Notes: generated by a model not told the origin, from the sequence alone. DNA of 64,000 nucleotides from Burkholderia sp. 9120 (GCF_000745015.1 NZ_JQNA01000002.1:4836001-4900000); one strand, 5' to 3'; shown: positions 1-8,803, counted from the stretch's first letter. Numbers and translations: made by a program.

Positions 1-963
1 CACTACAGCGATTTCGGCGGTGCGTTCTCGCCGCGTTTCGCGCTTCGCTTCCAGCCGGTTCGTCAATTGACGATGTACGGGTCGTACACGCGCGGCTTCC
101 GCGCGCCGACGCTGATTGAAAACACCTCGTCAAAAACGTTCGGTGCCCAGGGAGCGATTGATCCGCACGATCCGAACGATCCGGGCGCTTATGTGTTGCG
201 TGAAGAAATCCAGGCGGGCTCGCGCAACCTGCAACCGGAGCGGACCAGGAACTACAACCTCGGCTTCCAGTTGTCGCCGACCCGCACCACCGACATCGGC
301 TTCGACTGGTACAAGATCCACATCGACAACGTGATCGGCACGGACGATATCCAGTCCGTGGTGAATGAGAACGATCCGTCGAAGGTCATCCGGAACCCGA
401 ATGGCTCGATCGCGTATGTTTTGCTGCCGTACCAGAACCTGGCGTCGCTCGATACGGACGGCTTCGAAACGACGTTCCGGCAATCGGTGGCCACCAAAAT
501 CGGCACGTTCACCCTGTCCGGAGACTGGACGTACGTGTGGCACTTCAAAATGCCGGTGGGTGGCGTCACGACCGATTTCGCCGGCAACAACGGTGCGCAG
601 AATACGCCGTTCGGCGCCAGCTTCCCGCGCTGGAAGGGCAATACCGATCTGAACTGGAACTACCAGAAGTGGAATGCCACCTTGACCTGGGTTTATACCG
701 GGCCTTACGCGCAAGCCATTCTGCCGTCGGGGAACTATCCCGGCATGAAGGACGGCGTGTCGTCCTATAGCCAGTTCAATCTGTTCTTCAGCTACACGGG
801 GATCAAGCACTGGACGCTCTATGCGGGTGTCGACAACATCTTCAACCGCGCACCGCCGTTCGATCCGACCTTCATGAACGCCAGCTACCAGTCGGGTTAC
901 GACACCTCGCTGTACTCCTATGTCGGGCGTTTTGCCCAGATCGGCGCGACCTACAAGTTCTGA
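1..963 (+). CDS. TonB-dependent outer-membrane receptor, C-terminal part (5' end outside window)
   Basis: The frame is open from base 1, so this is the last 320 codons of a gene that starts upstream of the window. The protein alternates aromatic and polar residues as in beta-barrel strands. It carries the barrel segment GSYTRGFRAPTL, the late-barrel signature GVDNIFNR, and ends in a terminal Phe (GATYKF), as outer-membrane proteins inserted by the Bam complex do. These receptors take up siderophores, haem, B12 or other large ligands using energy from TonB. The plug domain and TonB box are not in the window, so the ligand cannot be named. A GC-rich hairpin follows the stop codon. Confidence 0.92.
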   Translation, partial: HYSDFGGAFSPRFALRFQPVRQLTMYGSYTRGFRAPTLIENTSSKTFGAQGAIDPHDPNDPGAYVLREEIQAGSRNLQPERTRNYNLGFQLSPTRTTDIGFDWYKIHIDNVIGTDDIQSVVNENDPSKVIRNPNGSIAYVLLPYQNLASLDTDGFETTFRQSVATKIGTFTLSGDWTYVWHFKMPVGGVTTDFAGNNGAQNTPFGASFPRWKGNTDLNWNYQKWNATLTWVYTGPYAQAILPSGNYPGMKDGVSSYSQFNLFFSYTGIKHWTLYAGVDNIFNRAPPFDPTFMNASYQSGYDTSLYSYVGRFAQIGATYKF

Positions 964-973
964 CGCACCACTA

Positions 974-992
974 CCGGGCCGCCTGCGGCCCG
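974..992 (+). terminator. GC-rich hairpin after the receptor gene
   Basis: Eleven bases after the stop, CCGGGCCG pairs with CGGCCCGG around a short loop. There is no U-tract on the plus strand, so it may act as a weak terminator or protect the 3' end of the receptor mRNA. Confidence 0.5.
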
Positions 993-1016
993 GTTCTCCA
1001 CTCCCCACGATAGACG

Positions 1017-1050
1017 AAAAAAAGGCCTCGCCACTTAGCGTAGCGAGGCC
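1017..1050 (-). terminator. intrinsic terminator reading on the minus strand
   Basis: Read on the minus strand, GGCCTCGC (1050-1043) pairs with GCGAGGCC (1031-1024) around an 11-base loop, and seven T follow directly (1023-1017). This is a textbook Rho-independent terminator. No minus-strand protein gene lies upstream of it, so it may end a small RNA or stop antisense transcription into the receptor gene. Confidence 0.7.
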
Positions 1051-1185
1051 GAGTCCCATGTCAAGGAGATGTCATGGAGGAGACGATTCGATCATAGCGT
1101 CCGCCCAGTGCGCCCCCAACGAATCGTTCGCCATATGCTTATCCCGCATCGATCCAAGTGCATTCCAGCGCACATTCGCGAGCAG

Positions 1186-1212
1186 AAAAAAGACCCGCTG
1201 CCTCACGCGGGT
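1186..1212 (-). terminator. second intrinsic terminator on the minus strand
   Basis: On the minus strand ACCCGC (1212-1207) pairs with GCGGGT (1198-1193) around an 8-base loop. C and then six T follow (1191-1186). It is the second minus-strand terminator in a 388-base gap (964-1351) that has no convincing minus-strand protein gene. Confidence 0.6.
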
Positions 1213-1351
1213 TATATCGTTAGAACAAAAAGTCGCTTCGCGCAGCAGGCGATGGTCTTTAAGATGACACTTCAAAGTCCGGTTCGTCCCGGCTTCGCTG
1301 CGCGCAGCCCCGCGCCGGCAAGCTGTGAGCCGTTACCGAAGGAGCATTTCG

Positions 1352-2026
1352 TTGACCAGTTTCGATCATCAGCGCCGGCCACTCGTTATCGGCATCGGCG
1401 GCACGACCCGCGCCGCCTCGTCGACCGAGCGCGCGCTCGGCTTTGCGTTGCGCGGCGCGGAAGCCGCCGGCGCACAAACCCGCCTGTTCGGCGGCACCTT
1501 CCTGCATAGCCTGCCCCACTACGCCCCTGAAAATCCCGCCCGCACCGACGAACAGCTCGAACTGATCGAAGCCGTGCGCCACGCGGACGCGCTGATCATC
1601 GCCACGCCGGGTTATCACGGCGGCGTGTCCGGGCTCGTCAAGAATGCGCTGGATACGCTCGAGGAATTGCGCGCCGACGAGCGTCCGTATCTGGACGGCC
1701 GCGCGGTCGGCTGTATCGTCACCGCGTACGGCTGGCAAGCCGCCGGTTCGGTGCTGACGTCGCTGCGTTCCATCGTCCATGCGTTGCGCGGCTGGCCCAC
1801 GCCGTTCGGCGCCGGCATCAATACGCTGGAAACGCGCTTCGACAGCGTCGACACCTGCTCGGATCCGAAAGTGGTCGATCAGCTCGCCACGGTCGGCCAG
1901 CAGGCCGCGCAATTCGCACTGGCTTTTGCCTCGCATCGCACGCCTTCTGCCGCGTCGGTCTCCGGCGCGCAGAACGAAGCAGCACGCAACGAAACGCAAC
2001 CCGCGCGCCTGTTGCACGCCGTTTAA
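1352..2026 (+). CDS. NADPH-dependent FMN reductase family protein
   Basis: This 224-residue protein has the flavodoxin-like fold of NADPH-dependent FMN reductases. An N-terminal strand VIGIGGTTRAASSTERAL forms the phosphate-binding loop with its Gly/Ser/Thr-rich turn. The loop ATPGYHGGVSGLVKNALD matches the family TPxYxGxxSGxLKNxLD signature that contacts the flavin. Such enzymes reduce FMN with NAD(P)H and supply monooxygenases, or act as quinone/azo reductases. I chose TTG at 1352 because AAGGAG (1339-1344) sits 7 bases before it; the in-frame GTG at 1325 has no ribosome-binding site. No monooxygenase partner is adjacent, so the acceptor is unknown. A strong hairpin follows. Confidence 0.85.
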   Translation: MTSFDHQRRPLVIGIGGTTRAASSTERALGFALRGAEAAGAQTRLFGGTFLHSLPHYAPENPARTDEQLELIEAVRHADALIIATPGYHGGVSGLVKNALDTLEELRADERPYLDGRAVGCIVTAYGWQAAGSVLTSLRSIVHALRGWPTPFGAGINTLETRFDSVDTCSDPKVVDQLATVGQQAAQFALAFASHRTPSAASVSGAQNEAARNETQPARLLHAV

Positions 2027-2048
2027 TCCTCTTCGAAACACGTTGCCT

Positions 2049-2085
2049 GAACGCCGTGGCGCCGCATTAGCGGTCCACGGCGTTC
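2049..2085 (+). terminator. hairpin terminator after the FMN reductase gene
   Basis: GAACGCCGTGG (2049-2059) pairs perfectly with CCACGGCGTTC (2075-2085). The 11-bp stem begins 22 bases after the stop codon. A U-tract is lacking, as is common for GC-rich Burkholderiales terminators. Confidence 0.6.
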
Positions 2086-2358
2086 GCGCTTGTCCGAACC
2101 GTGCGCCACATAACAGACCACGGCCCCGCCACGCCGGATAGTGTGTGCGAGCACAACCGATATGGTCCGATGCGAACGGATGAAGTCCGTTCCCGAACCC
2201 CGCTGATTTGCTTACGACGAATGATTCGTTCACCGGCTGCGCAGTGCCCTCTACGCTTGATCCTGCCCGCCGACTCACCGGCCGCCCGACGCTGCCAATA
2301 CGCGTCCCACGCGCCGGTTTCCTCGACAACGCAAGCGGGCATACTCACTGCCACGACC
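2086..2358 (+). other. intergenic stretch, nothing recognised
   Basis: Between the terminator and the next small gene I see no convincing coding sequence. Reading frames continue upstream of 2359 but have no ribosome-binding site and atypical composition. The stretch probably holds the promoter of the small gene. Confidence 0.4.
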
Positions 2359-2574
2359 ATGAATTCACATCTCCGCTACAAGGGTTACGAAGTCGCGCCG
2401 GTTGCGCAACGCCTGCCCAACGGCCTGTTCGCCGCCAACCTGACGATCGAGAAAACCGCTGCGAACCACGAGCAAGCCTATTCATTCGACGCGCTGGATT
2501 ACTTCTTCGACGAAGAGCATGCGCTCGCGTACGCGTTCCGCTGGGGACGCATGTGGATCGATAACCACCAGTAA
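2359..2574 (+). CDS. small conserved hypothetical protein (71 aa)
   Basis: This small protein starts at ATG 2359. It has an N-terminal beta-like segment (LRYKGYEVAPVAQRLPNGLF), an acidic/aromatic middle (DYFFDEEHAL) and ends in RWGRMWIDNH. The pattern resembles small Burkholderiales proteins of unknown function that read 'YKGYEIxPxA...G.F.A.L'. There is no signal peptide or membrane segment, so it should be cytoplasmic. Codon use matches the neighbours, and a perfect 13-bp hairpin follows the stop, both of which support a real gene. The function is unknown. Confidence 0.7.
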   Translation: MNSHLRYKGYEVAPVAQRLPNGLFAANLTIEKTAANHEQAYSFDALDYFFDEEHALAYAFRWGRMWIDNHQ

Positions 2575-2588
2575 CGCCATCCGCTACG

Positions 2589-2618
2589 GCCTTGCGTCGA
2601 CCGGCGTCGACGCAAGGC
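2589..2618 (+). terminator. perfect 13-bp hairpin after the small gene
   Basis: GCCTTGCGTCGAC (2589-2601) and GTCGACGCAAGGC (2606-2618) form a perfect 13-bp stem with a 4-base loop, 14 bases after the stop codon. It probably terminates the small gene. Confidence 0.7.
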
Positions 2619-2850
2619 AGGTTGTGCCAGAATAGACGACACCTCGAGCTCGTCCCTGCACGCCTGCCATGACCGACGTATCGACCGTTGTCGCCGCCCT
2701 CCGCTGCCCGCTTTTCCCTGCCCCTTCCTCCCGTACCGATCCGGCGGTCGTAGCCGAATGGCCTGCGTTCGCGCGTGCCGCACTGCGCTCGCTGCCTGCC
2801 ACCAAACCCATCGCGCCGACCCGGCACCCTAACCTATGGAGACACCGGCC

Positions 2851-4305
2851 ATGACATGGACCGTCGATGAACAACTCGCGCTAACCGCCACCGACGCCAT
2901 CGCCGCCATCCAGTCGGGCCGCCTCAAAGCCGCCGACTACGTGGCCACGCTGCTCGCGCGCGCGGCGTCGCTTGGGAGCCTCAACGCGCTGACCACGCTC
3001 GACCTCGACGGCGCGCTCGCCGCCGCACGACGCATCGACGCGTTGCCGGCCGCCGCGCTCGCGCAATTGCCGCTAGCCGGCTTACCGATCGTCGTGAAGG
3101 ACAACATCAACACAGCCGGTTTGCAAACCTCGGCGGGCACGCCGGCGCTGGAAGGCTTCATCCCGAAGGCGAACGCGCCCTCGGTGCAGCGTCTGATCGA
3201 CGCCGGCGCGATCGTGCTCGGCAAGGCCAACATGCACGAACTCGCGTTCGGCATCACCAGCACGAATCTCGCCACGCACGCGGGCCCGGTGCGCAATCCC
3301 TACGATCCCACGCGGATTCCGGGCGGTTCGTCGGGCGGCACCGCGGCTGCGATTGCCGCGCGCATCGTGCCCGCCGGACTCGGCACCGATACCGGCGGCT
3401 CGACGCGCATTCCGGCGGCGTTGACGGGCACCGCGGGGTTTCGTCCTTCGGTCGGCAATGGCGGCGCTGAACGGCGTTATCACGACCCGGACGCCGTGGT
3501 GCCGATCAGCCATACGCGCGATACGGTCGGGCCGATGGCACGCACCGTCGCCGATATCGCGCTGCTGGACGGCGTGATTACCGGCAGCGGCGCGTTGCCG
3601 GATATCGCGCTGAGCGGCTTGCGCATCGGCTTGCCCGCGTCGCTGTGGGACGGGCTCGAGCGCCAGGTAGACGACATTGCGCGCGACGCGTTGCGGCGGC
3701 TCGAAGCAGCGGGCGTGGTGTTCGTGCCGGTGGCAATGCGTGAGCTCGATCATTTGAACGGCATGGTGGGCGGCCCGATTGCGATCCACGAGGCGCGCGA
3801 CGACGTGCCCGCCTGGCTCGTCGCGAACGACGCGCCGGTTAAAACCGTCGCCGAACTCGCGGCCCGCATTGCGAGCCCGGACGTCCGTGCGATTTACGAC
3901 GGCGTGCTCGGCGACGTGCTGGCCGCGCAATACGACGACGCGTTGAATCTGTGGCGGCCGCGTTTGCGGGCGTACATGGCCGCGACCTTCGCCGACGAGC
4001 GGCTCGACGCGCTGCTGTTTCCGACCACGCGTCTCGCCGCCGCGCCGATCGACGATGTGTATGGCTCGTCGTTCGTCAGCATCGACGGCGGCGAACCGAT
4101 CGACACCATGGACGCGTTCCTGCGCAATACCGATCCGGCCAGCACGGCGGGTATTCCGGGGCTGTCGCTGCCTGCCGGCATGACCCCGGGTGGCTTGCCG
4201 GTCGGCCTGGAACTGGACGGGCCGCTGGGTGAGGACCGGCGGCTGCTGGCAATCGGCGTCGCGTTCGAGCGGTTGCTCGGTGTGCTGCCCGCACCGACGC
4301 TTTGA
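2851..4305 (+). CDS. amidase-signature hydrolase (indoleacetamide-hydrolase-like)
   Basis: This 484-residue protein belongs to the amidase-signature family, which hydrolyses carboxamides to acid plus ammonia through a Ser-cisSer-Lys triad. Lys83 lies in PIVVKDNINTAG, the cis-Ser (about 160) in the Gly/Ser-rich IPGGSSGGTAAAIA, and the nucleophile (about 184) in TGGSTRIPAA. The C-terminal ASTAGIPGLSLPAG and LPVGLELDG segments are typical of the branch annotated as indoleacetamide hydrolase. The substrate cannot be read from sequence. ATG 2851 is preferred over ATG 2836 because GGAGA (2838-2842) is spaced correctly for it. The gene stands alone, with the cdh-like gene 40 bases downstream. Confidence 0.88.
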   Translation: MTWTVDEQLALTATDAIAAIQSGRLKAADYVATLLARAASLGSLNALTTLDLDGALAAARRIDALPAAALAQLPLAGLPIVVKDNINTAGLQTSAGTPALEGFIPKANAPSVQRLIDAGAIVLGKANMHELAFGITSTNLATHAGPVRNPYDPTRIPGGSSGGTAAAIAARIVPAGLGTDTGGSTRIPAALTGTAGFRPSVGNGGAERRYHDPDAVVPISHTRDTVGPMARTVADIALLDGVITGSGALPDIALSGLRIGLPASLWDGLERQVDDIARDALRRLEAAGVVFVPVAMRELDHLNGMVGGPIAIHEARDDVPAWLVANDAPVKTVAELAARIASPDVRAIYDGVLGDVLAAQYDDALNLWRPRLRAYMAATFADERLDALLFPTTRLAAAPIDDVYGSSFVSIDGGEPIDTMDAFLRNTDPASTAGIPGLSLPAGMTPGGLPVGLELDGPLGEDRRLLAIGVAFERLLGVLPAPTL

Positions 4306-4345
4306 TCCGCGCGCGACCTCCTTTGAAAATACCGACGAAATACCG

Positions 4346-5179
4346 ATGATCGCACCGACAAAAACGCCAACCGATGCACCGTTGAAAACACACACGTCCC
4401 GCCTGTCACGGCGGGCTCTTTCGCGCCGCAGCGTCGGCCTGTTGTCTGCGATGGCCGCGCTGACCGTCGCGCTCGCGGCCACTGGCTGCGCACGCCTCGC
4501 CACGATCGATTCCAACGCGCTGTGGAAAATCGTCGACCTGCGCTGCGTGCCGTCGCAACAGGCAACCGGCACACCGGGCCAATGCACGACCGTCGATCTC
4601 GACCAACGCTATGCGATCCTGAAGGACATTGTCGGGCGGTCGCAGCATCTGCTGATTCCGACCGACCGCATCACCGGGATCGAAAGCCCGCTCGTACTGG
4701 CGCCGCACGCGCAGGACTATTGGGTCGATGCATGGGATTCGCGCCGTTACGTCGAGCAATCGGTCAAGCGCACGCTGCCCGACAATCAGCTCGGCCTTGA
4801 AATCAATTCGAAGTACCGGCGTTCACAGAACCAGTTGCATATTCACATCGATTGCATGCGTGGCGATATCAGCGACGCGCTTGCACGTCACGCGAAAGAT
4901 GCACCCGGCGAATGGCATTGGGACACGCTCGACGGCAACCGCTACCGGATCATGCGCGTCACCACGCTGACGAACAGCGGCAATCCTTTCCGCGTCGTCG
5001 CACGCGATAATCCGGGCGAAGCGGCGATGGCCACGCAGACCATACTCGTGACGGGCGCGGGGCCGTCCGCGCAACAGGACGGCTGGCTGCTCGTGAATAG
5101 CGGCACCGAAGTGGACAACGGCAGCGGCACGGCGGAGCCCCTGCTCGATCACGCCTGCCGCGTGGCGGACGCGCATTGA
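4346..5179 (+). CDS. cdh: CDP-diacylglycerol pyrophosphatase
   Basis: This 277-residue protein has an Arg-rich N-terminus and a hydrophobic segment ending in the lipobox-like LAATGC (around residues 30-50), so it is membrane-anchored or a lipoprotein. The rest matches Cdh, which hydrolyses CDP-diacylglycerol to CMP and phosphatidate: ALWKIVDLRCVPS near the start, ITGIESPLVLAP, YWVDAWDSR, and the catalytic HIT-like motif QNQLHIHIDC. The late segment NPFRVVA is also family-like. Start 4346 keeps the whole signal region; the ribosome-binding site there is weak. The gene would act in phospholipid turnover. Confidence 0.88.
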   Translation: MIAPTKTPTDAPLKTHTSRLSRRALSRRSVGLLSAMAALTVALAATGCARLATIDSNALWKIVDLRCVPSQQATGTPGQCTTVDLDQRYAILKDIVGRSQHLLIPTDRITGIESPLVLAPHAQDYWVDAWDSRRYVEQSVKRTLPDNQLGLEINSKYRRSQNQLHIHIDCMRGDISDALARHAKDAPGEWHWDTLDGNRYRIMRVTTLTNSGNPFRVVARDNPGEAAMATQTILVTGAGPSAQQDGWLLVNSGTEVDNGSGTAEPLLDHACRVADAH

Positions 5180-5333
5180 CCACCATTGACCGCCGGATCG
5201 GGCCGCACGCGCGCTGGCGATATGTACCCCGCCTAAGCACGTTCGGGCAGATGCATTGCTGAACAAAATGGTTCTGGCGGCGCCCATGGGTCCGTAGGAT
5301 CGGTCTGAACATGCACTTCGACCGATCAAGCCC

Positions 5334-6386
5334 ATGGCGTTTTACCTCGACGATACGCAGCGCAAAACCCTCGCCCAACTCGCGACAAGCTGGACATGGC
5401 GCACGCAGTGGCCGACATGGACGCTGATCGTCACGATTTACAGCGGATGGTTCGGTGTTGCCACCCATGCGCGCGAGCTCGGGTTGCCGCTTACCGTCGC
5501 ACTGCTGGCTTTGCTCGGCGCGTGGTACATGTCACTGCAGCATGAACTGTTGCATGGTCATCCAACCCGCTCGCGCCTGTTCAATGCAGCACTCGGTATC
5601 GCGCCGCTTGCCGTGTGGTTTCCCTATGGCATCTATCGCAATTCGCATCTTCAGCATCATGACGATGCGCATTTGACGCACCCGGAACGCGATCCGGAAA
5701 GCTACTTCGTCAATGCATTGGTGTGGCAACGCGCGGGGTGGGCGATCCGTGCGTTGCTGACGTTCCGCAATACGTTTATCGGCAGATTGCTGGTTGGCCC
5801 GGCGTTTTCTATTGCAGCAACCGGTGTGGATGCACTCACCAAAGTCAGGCGCGGTGATTGGCGAGATGTGCCGGTGTGGTTTGCGCACTTTGCGGCGTTG
5901 ACTGCTTTAACGCTGTGGTTGCGGAATGACTGCGGAATTCCGGCGTGGGCGTTTATTGTGGGTGTGGGTTACGGCGCGTTGTCGCTGGGTTCCATTCGCT
6001 CGTTTCAGGAACATCGCGTCGCGCAGGCTTCTGAACATCGTACGGTGATTAACGAAGCGTCGTGGTTCTGGCGGCTGCTGTTTCTGAACAACAACTATCA
6101 TCTGGTGCATCATGACCTACCGCATGTGCCGTGGTTTGCGCTGCGGGGAATCTATGAGATGTCGCGTCAGCAATACGTTGAGCGCTCAGGTGGCTTTCTG
6201 GTCCGGGGTTACAGCGAATGGGTCACGCGCTATGGATTCGCTGCGGTCGCGCATCCCGTGGCGGCCGCTTCGTCCGACGTAGACCGGCGAAATCCGTCGC
6301 TCGGAACGCTCGCCAAATTCACGAATGAACGAAAACGCTCGACTCACGCACGAGCGTACCGGCGTCGCCCAACGGGTTTTCGGTGA
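5334..6386 (+). CDS. membrane fatty-acid desaturase
   Basis: This protein of about 350 residues is an integral-membrane di-iron desaturase. It has the three His boxes that bind the irons: HELLHGH (about 63-69), HLQHHDD (about 105-111) and NYHLVHHDLPH (about 240-250). Hydrophobic segments lie between the boxes. Enzymes of this family introduce double bonds in acyl chains or hydroxylate related substrates; the regiospecificity cannot be told. The conserved domain ends near residue 300. The last roughly 45 residues (SSDVDRRNPS to the end) are basic and low in hydrophobicity and look like a non-conserved tail, perhaps from loss of an earlier stop. ATG 5334 has no strong ribosome-binding site. Confidence 0.9.
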   Translation: MAFYLDDTQRKTLAQLATSWTWRTQWPTWTLIVTIYSGWFGVATHARELGLPLTVALLALLGAWYMSLQHELLHGHPTRSRLFNAALGIAPLAVWFPYGIYRNSHLQHHDDAHLTHPERDPESYFVNALVWQRAGWAIRALLTFRNTFIGRLLVGPAFSIAATGVDALTKVRRGDWRDVPVWFAHFAALTALTLWLRNDCGIPAWAFIVGVGYGALSLGSIRSFQEHRVAQASEHRTVINEASWFWRLLFLNNNYHLVHHDLPHVPWFALRGIYEMSRQQYVERSGGFLVRGYSEWVTRYGFAAVAHPVAAASSDVDRRNPSLGTLAKFTNERKRSTHARAYRRRPTGFR

Positions 6387-6467
6387 CGACCTCAAGCCGT
6401 AACTGACGATGCCGTCTGTGGTGCCATTCAACACCAAAGGGACTCCGGACGCTGCTGGCACTCGCGC

Positions 6468-7019
6468 TCAATTAGCCTTCAGCACATAAGCCGATTGACT
6501 ATCGGGCCACCAGTTAATAACAAGAAGACGTCCAGTACTGACCTCAAGCGACTTGTTGAACGGGTCCAGAATTCCGGATGAATAATGAAACGCGCTGCCG
6601 TCCTTGGTCTTGATGAGAAAGATGACCGGCATCGACCGTAAGTCCTGCGGATTCGTGCACCGGATGATTTCGATGTTGGCCGGGTCCGCGTTTCCGGAGA
6701 AGCCGCTTCGCACCCCATCGCCGGGATATCCGCAGGCCGGGAAAGCCCAGCCATCGGGTACTGATGGACCGGTCAACTTCAGATAGCCGGCGGATATACC
6801 ACCGCCTACATCAGGAGCGCTTCGGAAAAACTTGATCTCCGCGGACTCCGCCTGGAGCGACTGGCGACGCGACTGATCGACCACCTTGTATGAGCCGCTC
6901 AAATCGTTCTCATCAGACTGGCTCGATGGAACCGTGGTGACGCATCCCGTCAACAGACATGCCGTGGCAGCTACGGCGAAGACTGCCCGCGCGGCATTAT
7001 TTTTGAGCGTGTTTTTCAT
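6468..7019 (-). CDS. hypothetical lipoprotein (183 aa)
   Basis: The N-terminus is a classic lipoprotein signal: a basic start, a hydrophobic core, and the lipobox LLTGC with Cys at about residue 26. The mature part has no domain I recognise. It contains two further Cys (in PACGYPGDG and IIRCTNP) that could form a disulfide, and ends in a Trp-containing strand INWWPDSQSAYVLKAN. It is probably anchored in the outer or inner membrane facing the periplasm. It lies alone between a plus-strand desaturase gene and the minus-strand redox cluster. The function is unknown. Confidence 0.75.
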   Translation of the reverse strand: MKNTLKNNAARAVFAVAATACLLTGCVTTVPSSQSDENDLSGSYKVVDQSRRQSLQAESAEIKFFRSAPDVGGGISAGYLKLTGPSVPDGWAFPACGYPGDGVRSGFSGNADPANIEIIRCTNPQDLRSMPVIFLIKTKDGSAFHYSSGILDPFNKSLEVSTGRLLVINWWPDSQSAYVLKAN

Positions 7020-7163
7020 CGTTGTGACCTTGTCTACATCGTCGGCAAAGTCTGTTTATCGGCATTTTCTTTGTGCGCTTTAGCCACATGCCTCAAAAGG
7101 CACACCGAGTTTGCTCTAATCCATGCTCCCGCCTTCACCCCACCAGTCCCGGCAATACCCGCA

Positions 7164-7808
7164 TCAAGGCACCCGCGCAATCAATTGATGATGCGCGGTC
7201 TCGCCAATTGCGCCGCGCTCGCTGCCGTGCGTCTCGTTGTCGGAGTGATACACCACGAGCACGGCGTTGGCATGGCTCATCCGAGCCGGTGCAACCATGC
7301 TGACGTTTGCGAAGCCATTCGAATCGGCGACAAAAGAGTTGCCGTTTCCCGTACCGTCAACCGGCGTGAAACCAGTGGGTTGCTGGTCGAAGTGATTTTC
7401 GAAAAGGCTGAATTTCCCACCGGGTTTCAGGCCGTGCAACTGCACCGTTACGTCTTCCCGACCATCCGCGCGCGGCTTCAGCATCACGGTGCCACCGGCT
7501 GTGAACCATTGCCCGGCCGTCATCCCCAAGGGCGTACCTTTAGCCGTATAAAGATCCGTTGCGCCGGCATCGTCAATCTGTGCGTTGCGCACACCCGCAA
7601 CATGTTCGATACCCTGCCAATAGCGCTCCGCCTGGGCGCTTTTGTCGTGCACGAAGACCTGCGGGTCGAGAATCGTTGGCGACGTCACCTCGCGGGAAAA
7701 ATAGGCGGCATGTGTTTCGAACGGCAGCGTGACCGTCGGGTTGGTCTGCGCGTGCGCGAAGGCCGACAAACAGGAAAGGGCGCCAATGAGAAGAGAGATC
7801 AGTCGCAT
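7164..7808 (-). CDS. secreted protein of unknown function (214 aa)
   Basis: Starting at ATG 7808, the protein begins with a Sec signal peptide, MRLISLLIGALSCLSAFAHA. A 33-codon upstream extension is possible but would hide this signal. The mature part is beta-rich with the segment VTVQLHGLKPGGKFSLFENH, followed by Asn/Gly-rich turns and ARMSHANAVLVVYHSD, suggesting a beta-sandwich periplasmic domain. I do not recognise the family. It is the last gene of a minus-strand group with the membrane thioredoxin and RclA-like genes, so a periplasmic redox or stress role is possible, but this is inference from position only. Confidence 0.7.
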   Translation of the reverse strand: MRLISLLIGALSCLSAFAHAQTNPTVTLPFETHAAYFSREVTSPTILDPQVFVHDKSAQAERYWQGIEHVAGVRNAQIDDAGATDLYTAKGTPLGMTAGQWFTAGGTVMLKPRADGREDVTVQLHGLKPGGKFSLFENHFDQQPTGFTPVDGTGNGNSFVADSNGFANVSMVAPARMSHANAVLVVYHSDNETHGSERGAIGETAHHQLIARVP

Positions 7809-7987
7809 ATTCAATGAAAGAACCGGAAGATTGTTATCGAAGAGACGTCGACGCATGGCCCACCAGGTTAAGACGAATTTCCTTGTCGCAATGACGCAGC
7901 GCCCCACCCGTTTCGCGCTGAGATCCGGAGCCGGGAAGGCCGTGATAAAAATGAACGGCAGCGTAGAGCCGAATTGAAAAAAAGCCG

Positions 7988-8803
7988 TTAATGAAGCGCG
8001 CCACGCGCCGTTTTCGGGTAGAGCGTCTCAAGTGCCTGCTCGAACGTTGCTCGCGAGAACGGCCCCAGATGCATTGCCAGCAGCTTGCCGTTCTGGTCGT
8101 AAAACAGCGTGGTCGGGAACGCTCTTGCGCCGACTGCGCGCGCAACGGCAAGGTTCGGGTCACGCGCGAGGTTGTGCAGCACAAGGCCGTGCTCCGTCAC
8201 AAAGTCGTTCACTGCGGTTTCCGACTCCCCCTGATTGATAAACGCGATGTCCACCTGCGTGAAGTCTCTTTGCGCTTCGGCCAGAACGGGCATCTCGGCT
8301 CGACATCGCCCACACCAGCTCGCCCACAGATTCACGACTAGCGGCTTGCCGTCGTGATGGGCAAGGGGCTGCGGGTTGCCATTCATATCGAGCACCTCTA
8401 CCGCGGGCAGAAATGCTGCAGGCTCTCCCGTGTCGGAGAAAGCCGTCGCCAGGCCCCAACTCGCGCATCCGGCAAAAACCGCGAGCATCGCGGCGCGGCG
8501 CACGTGTCGCCGCTTCGCGAGCAGCACTAGCAGAACCATCGCGCCGGCTACGGCGCCCGGTACCGGCTCGAAGCCGAGGTCGCGGAAATCGAGCATTTTC
8601 AGCACGTCTCCCCGATAGGCCGGCAGGTATTGCCCAACGAACGCGAGTCGGGACACCAACAGTCCGGTCACCACGCTATACAGAATGGTCGTTTCCGCTG
8701 CAGGGCCGCCATGGTTGGCCATGCGCGCCACCCAAAGCGCAATGCCGATGCTCGCCAGAAGAATGAGCGGCGCGACCGGGAACGAATAAGGGCCGATGTT
8801 CAT
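7988..8803 (-). CDS. membrane-anchored thioredoxin-like protein (TlpA family) with multi-pass N-terminus
   Basis: The C-terminal half (about 130-271) is a thioredoxin fold with active site WASWCGRCRAEMP (Cys164, Cys167) and the cis-Pro in RAFPTTLFY, as in TlpA/ResA thiol-disulfide oxidoreductases. The N-terminal roughly 120 residues hold three or four membrane segments. Their start (GPYSFPVAPLILLASIGIAL) resembles the first helix of prolipoprotein diacylglyceryl transferases, though the catalytic HGG/Arg motifs of that enzyme are not evident. It would act on periplasmic disulfides. The stop region overlaps nothing, and the start overlaps the end of the upstream flavoprotein gene by 4 bases (8800-8803), indicating translational coupling. 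Confidence 0.87.
   Translation of the reverse strand: MNIGPYSFPVAPLILLASIGIALWVARMANHGGPAAETTILYSVVTGLLVSRLAFVGQYLPAYRGDVLKMLDFRDLGFEPVPGAVAGAMVLLVLLAKRRHVRRAAMLAVFAGCASWGLATAFSDTGEPAAFLPAVEVLDMNGNPQPLAHHDGKPLVVNLWASWCGRCRAEMPVLAEAQRDFTQVDIAFINQGESETAVNDFVTEHGLVLHNLARDPNLAVARAVGARAFPTTLFYDQNGKLLAMHLGPFSRATFEQALETLYPKTARGALH

Noticed and set aside
1072..1275. 67-codon minus-strand frame between the two terminators
   Set aside because: It would need a TTG start without ribosome-binding site and runs through the first terminator; a non-coding RNA is more plausible.
2669..2854. 61-codon frame before the amidase
   Set aside because: No ribosome-binding site and no conserved pattern; it overlaps the amidase start region.
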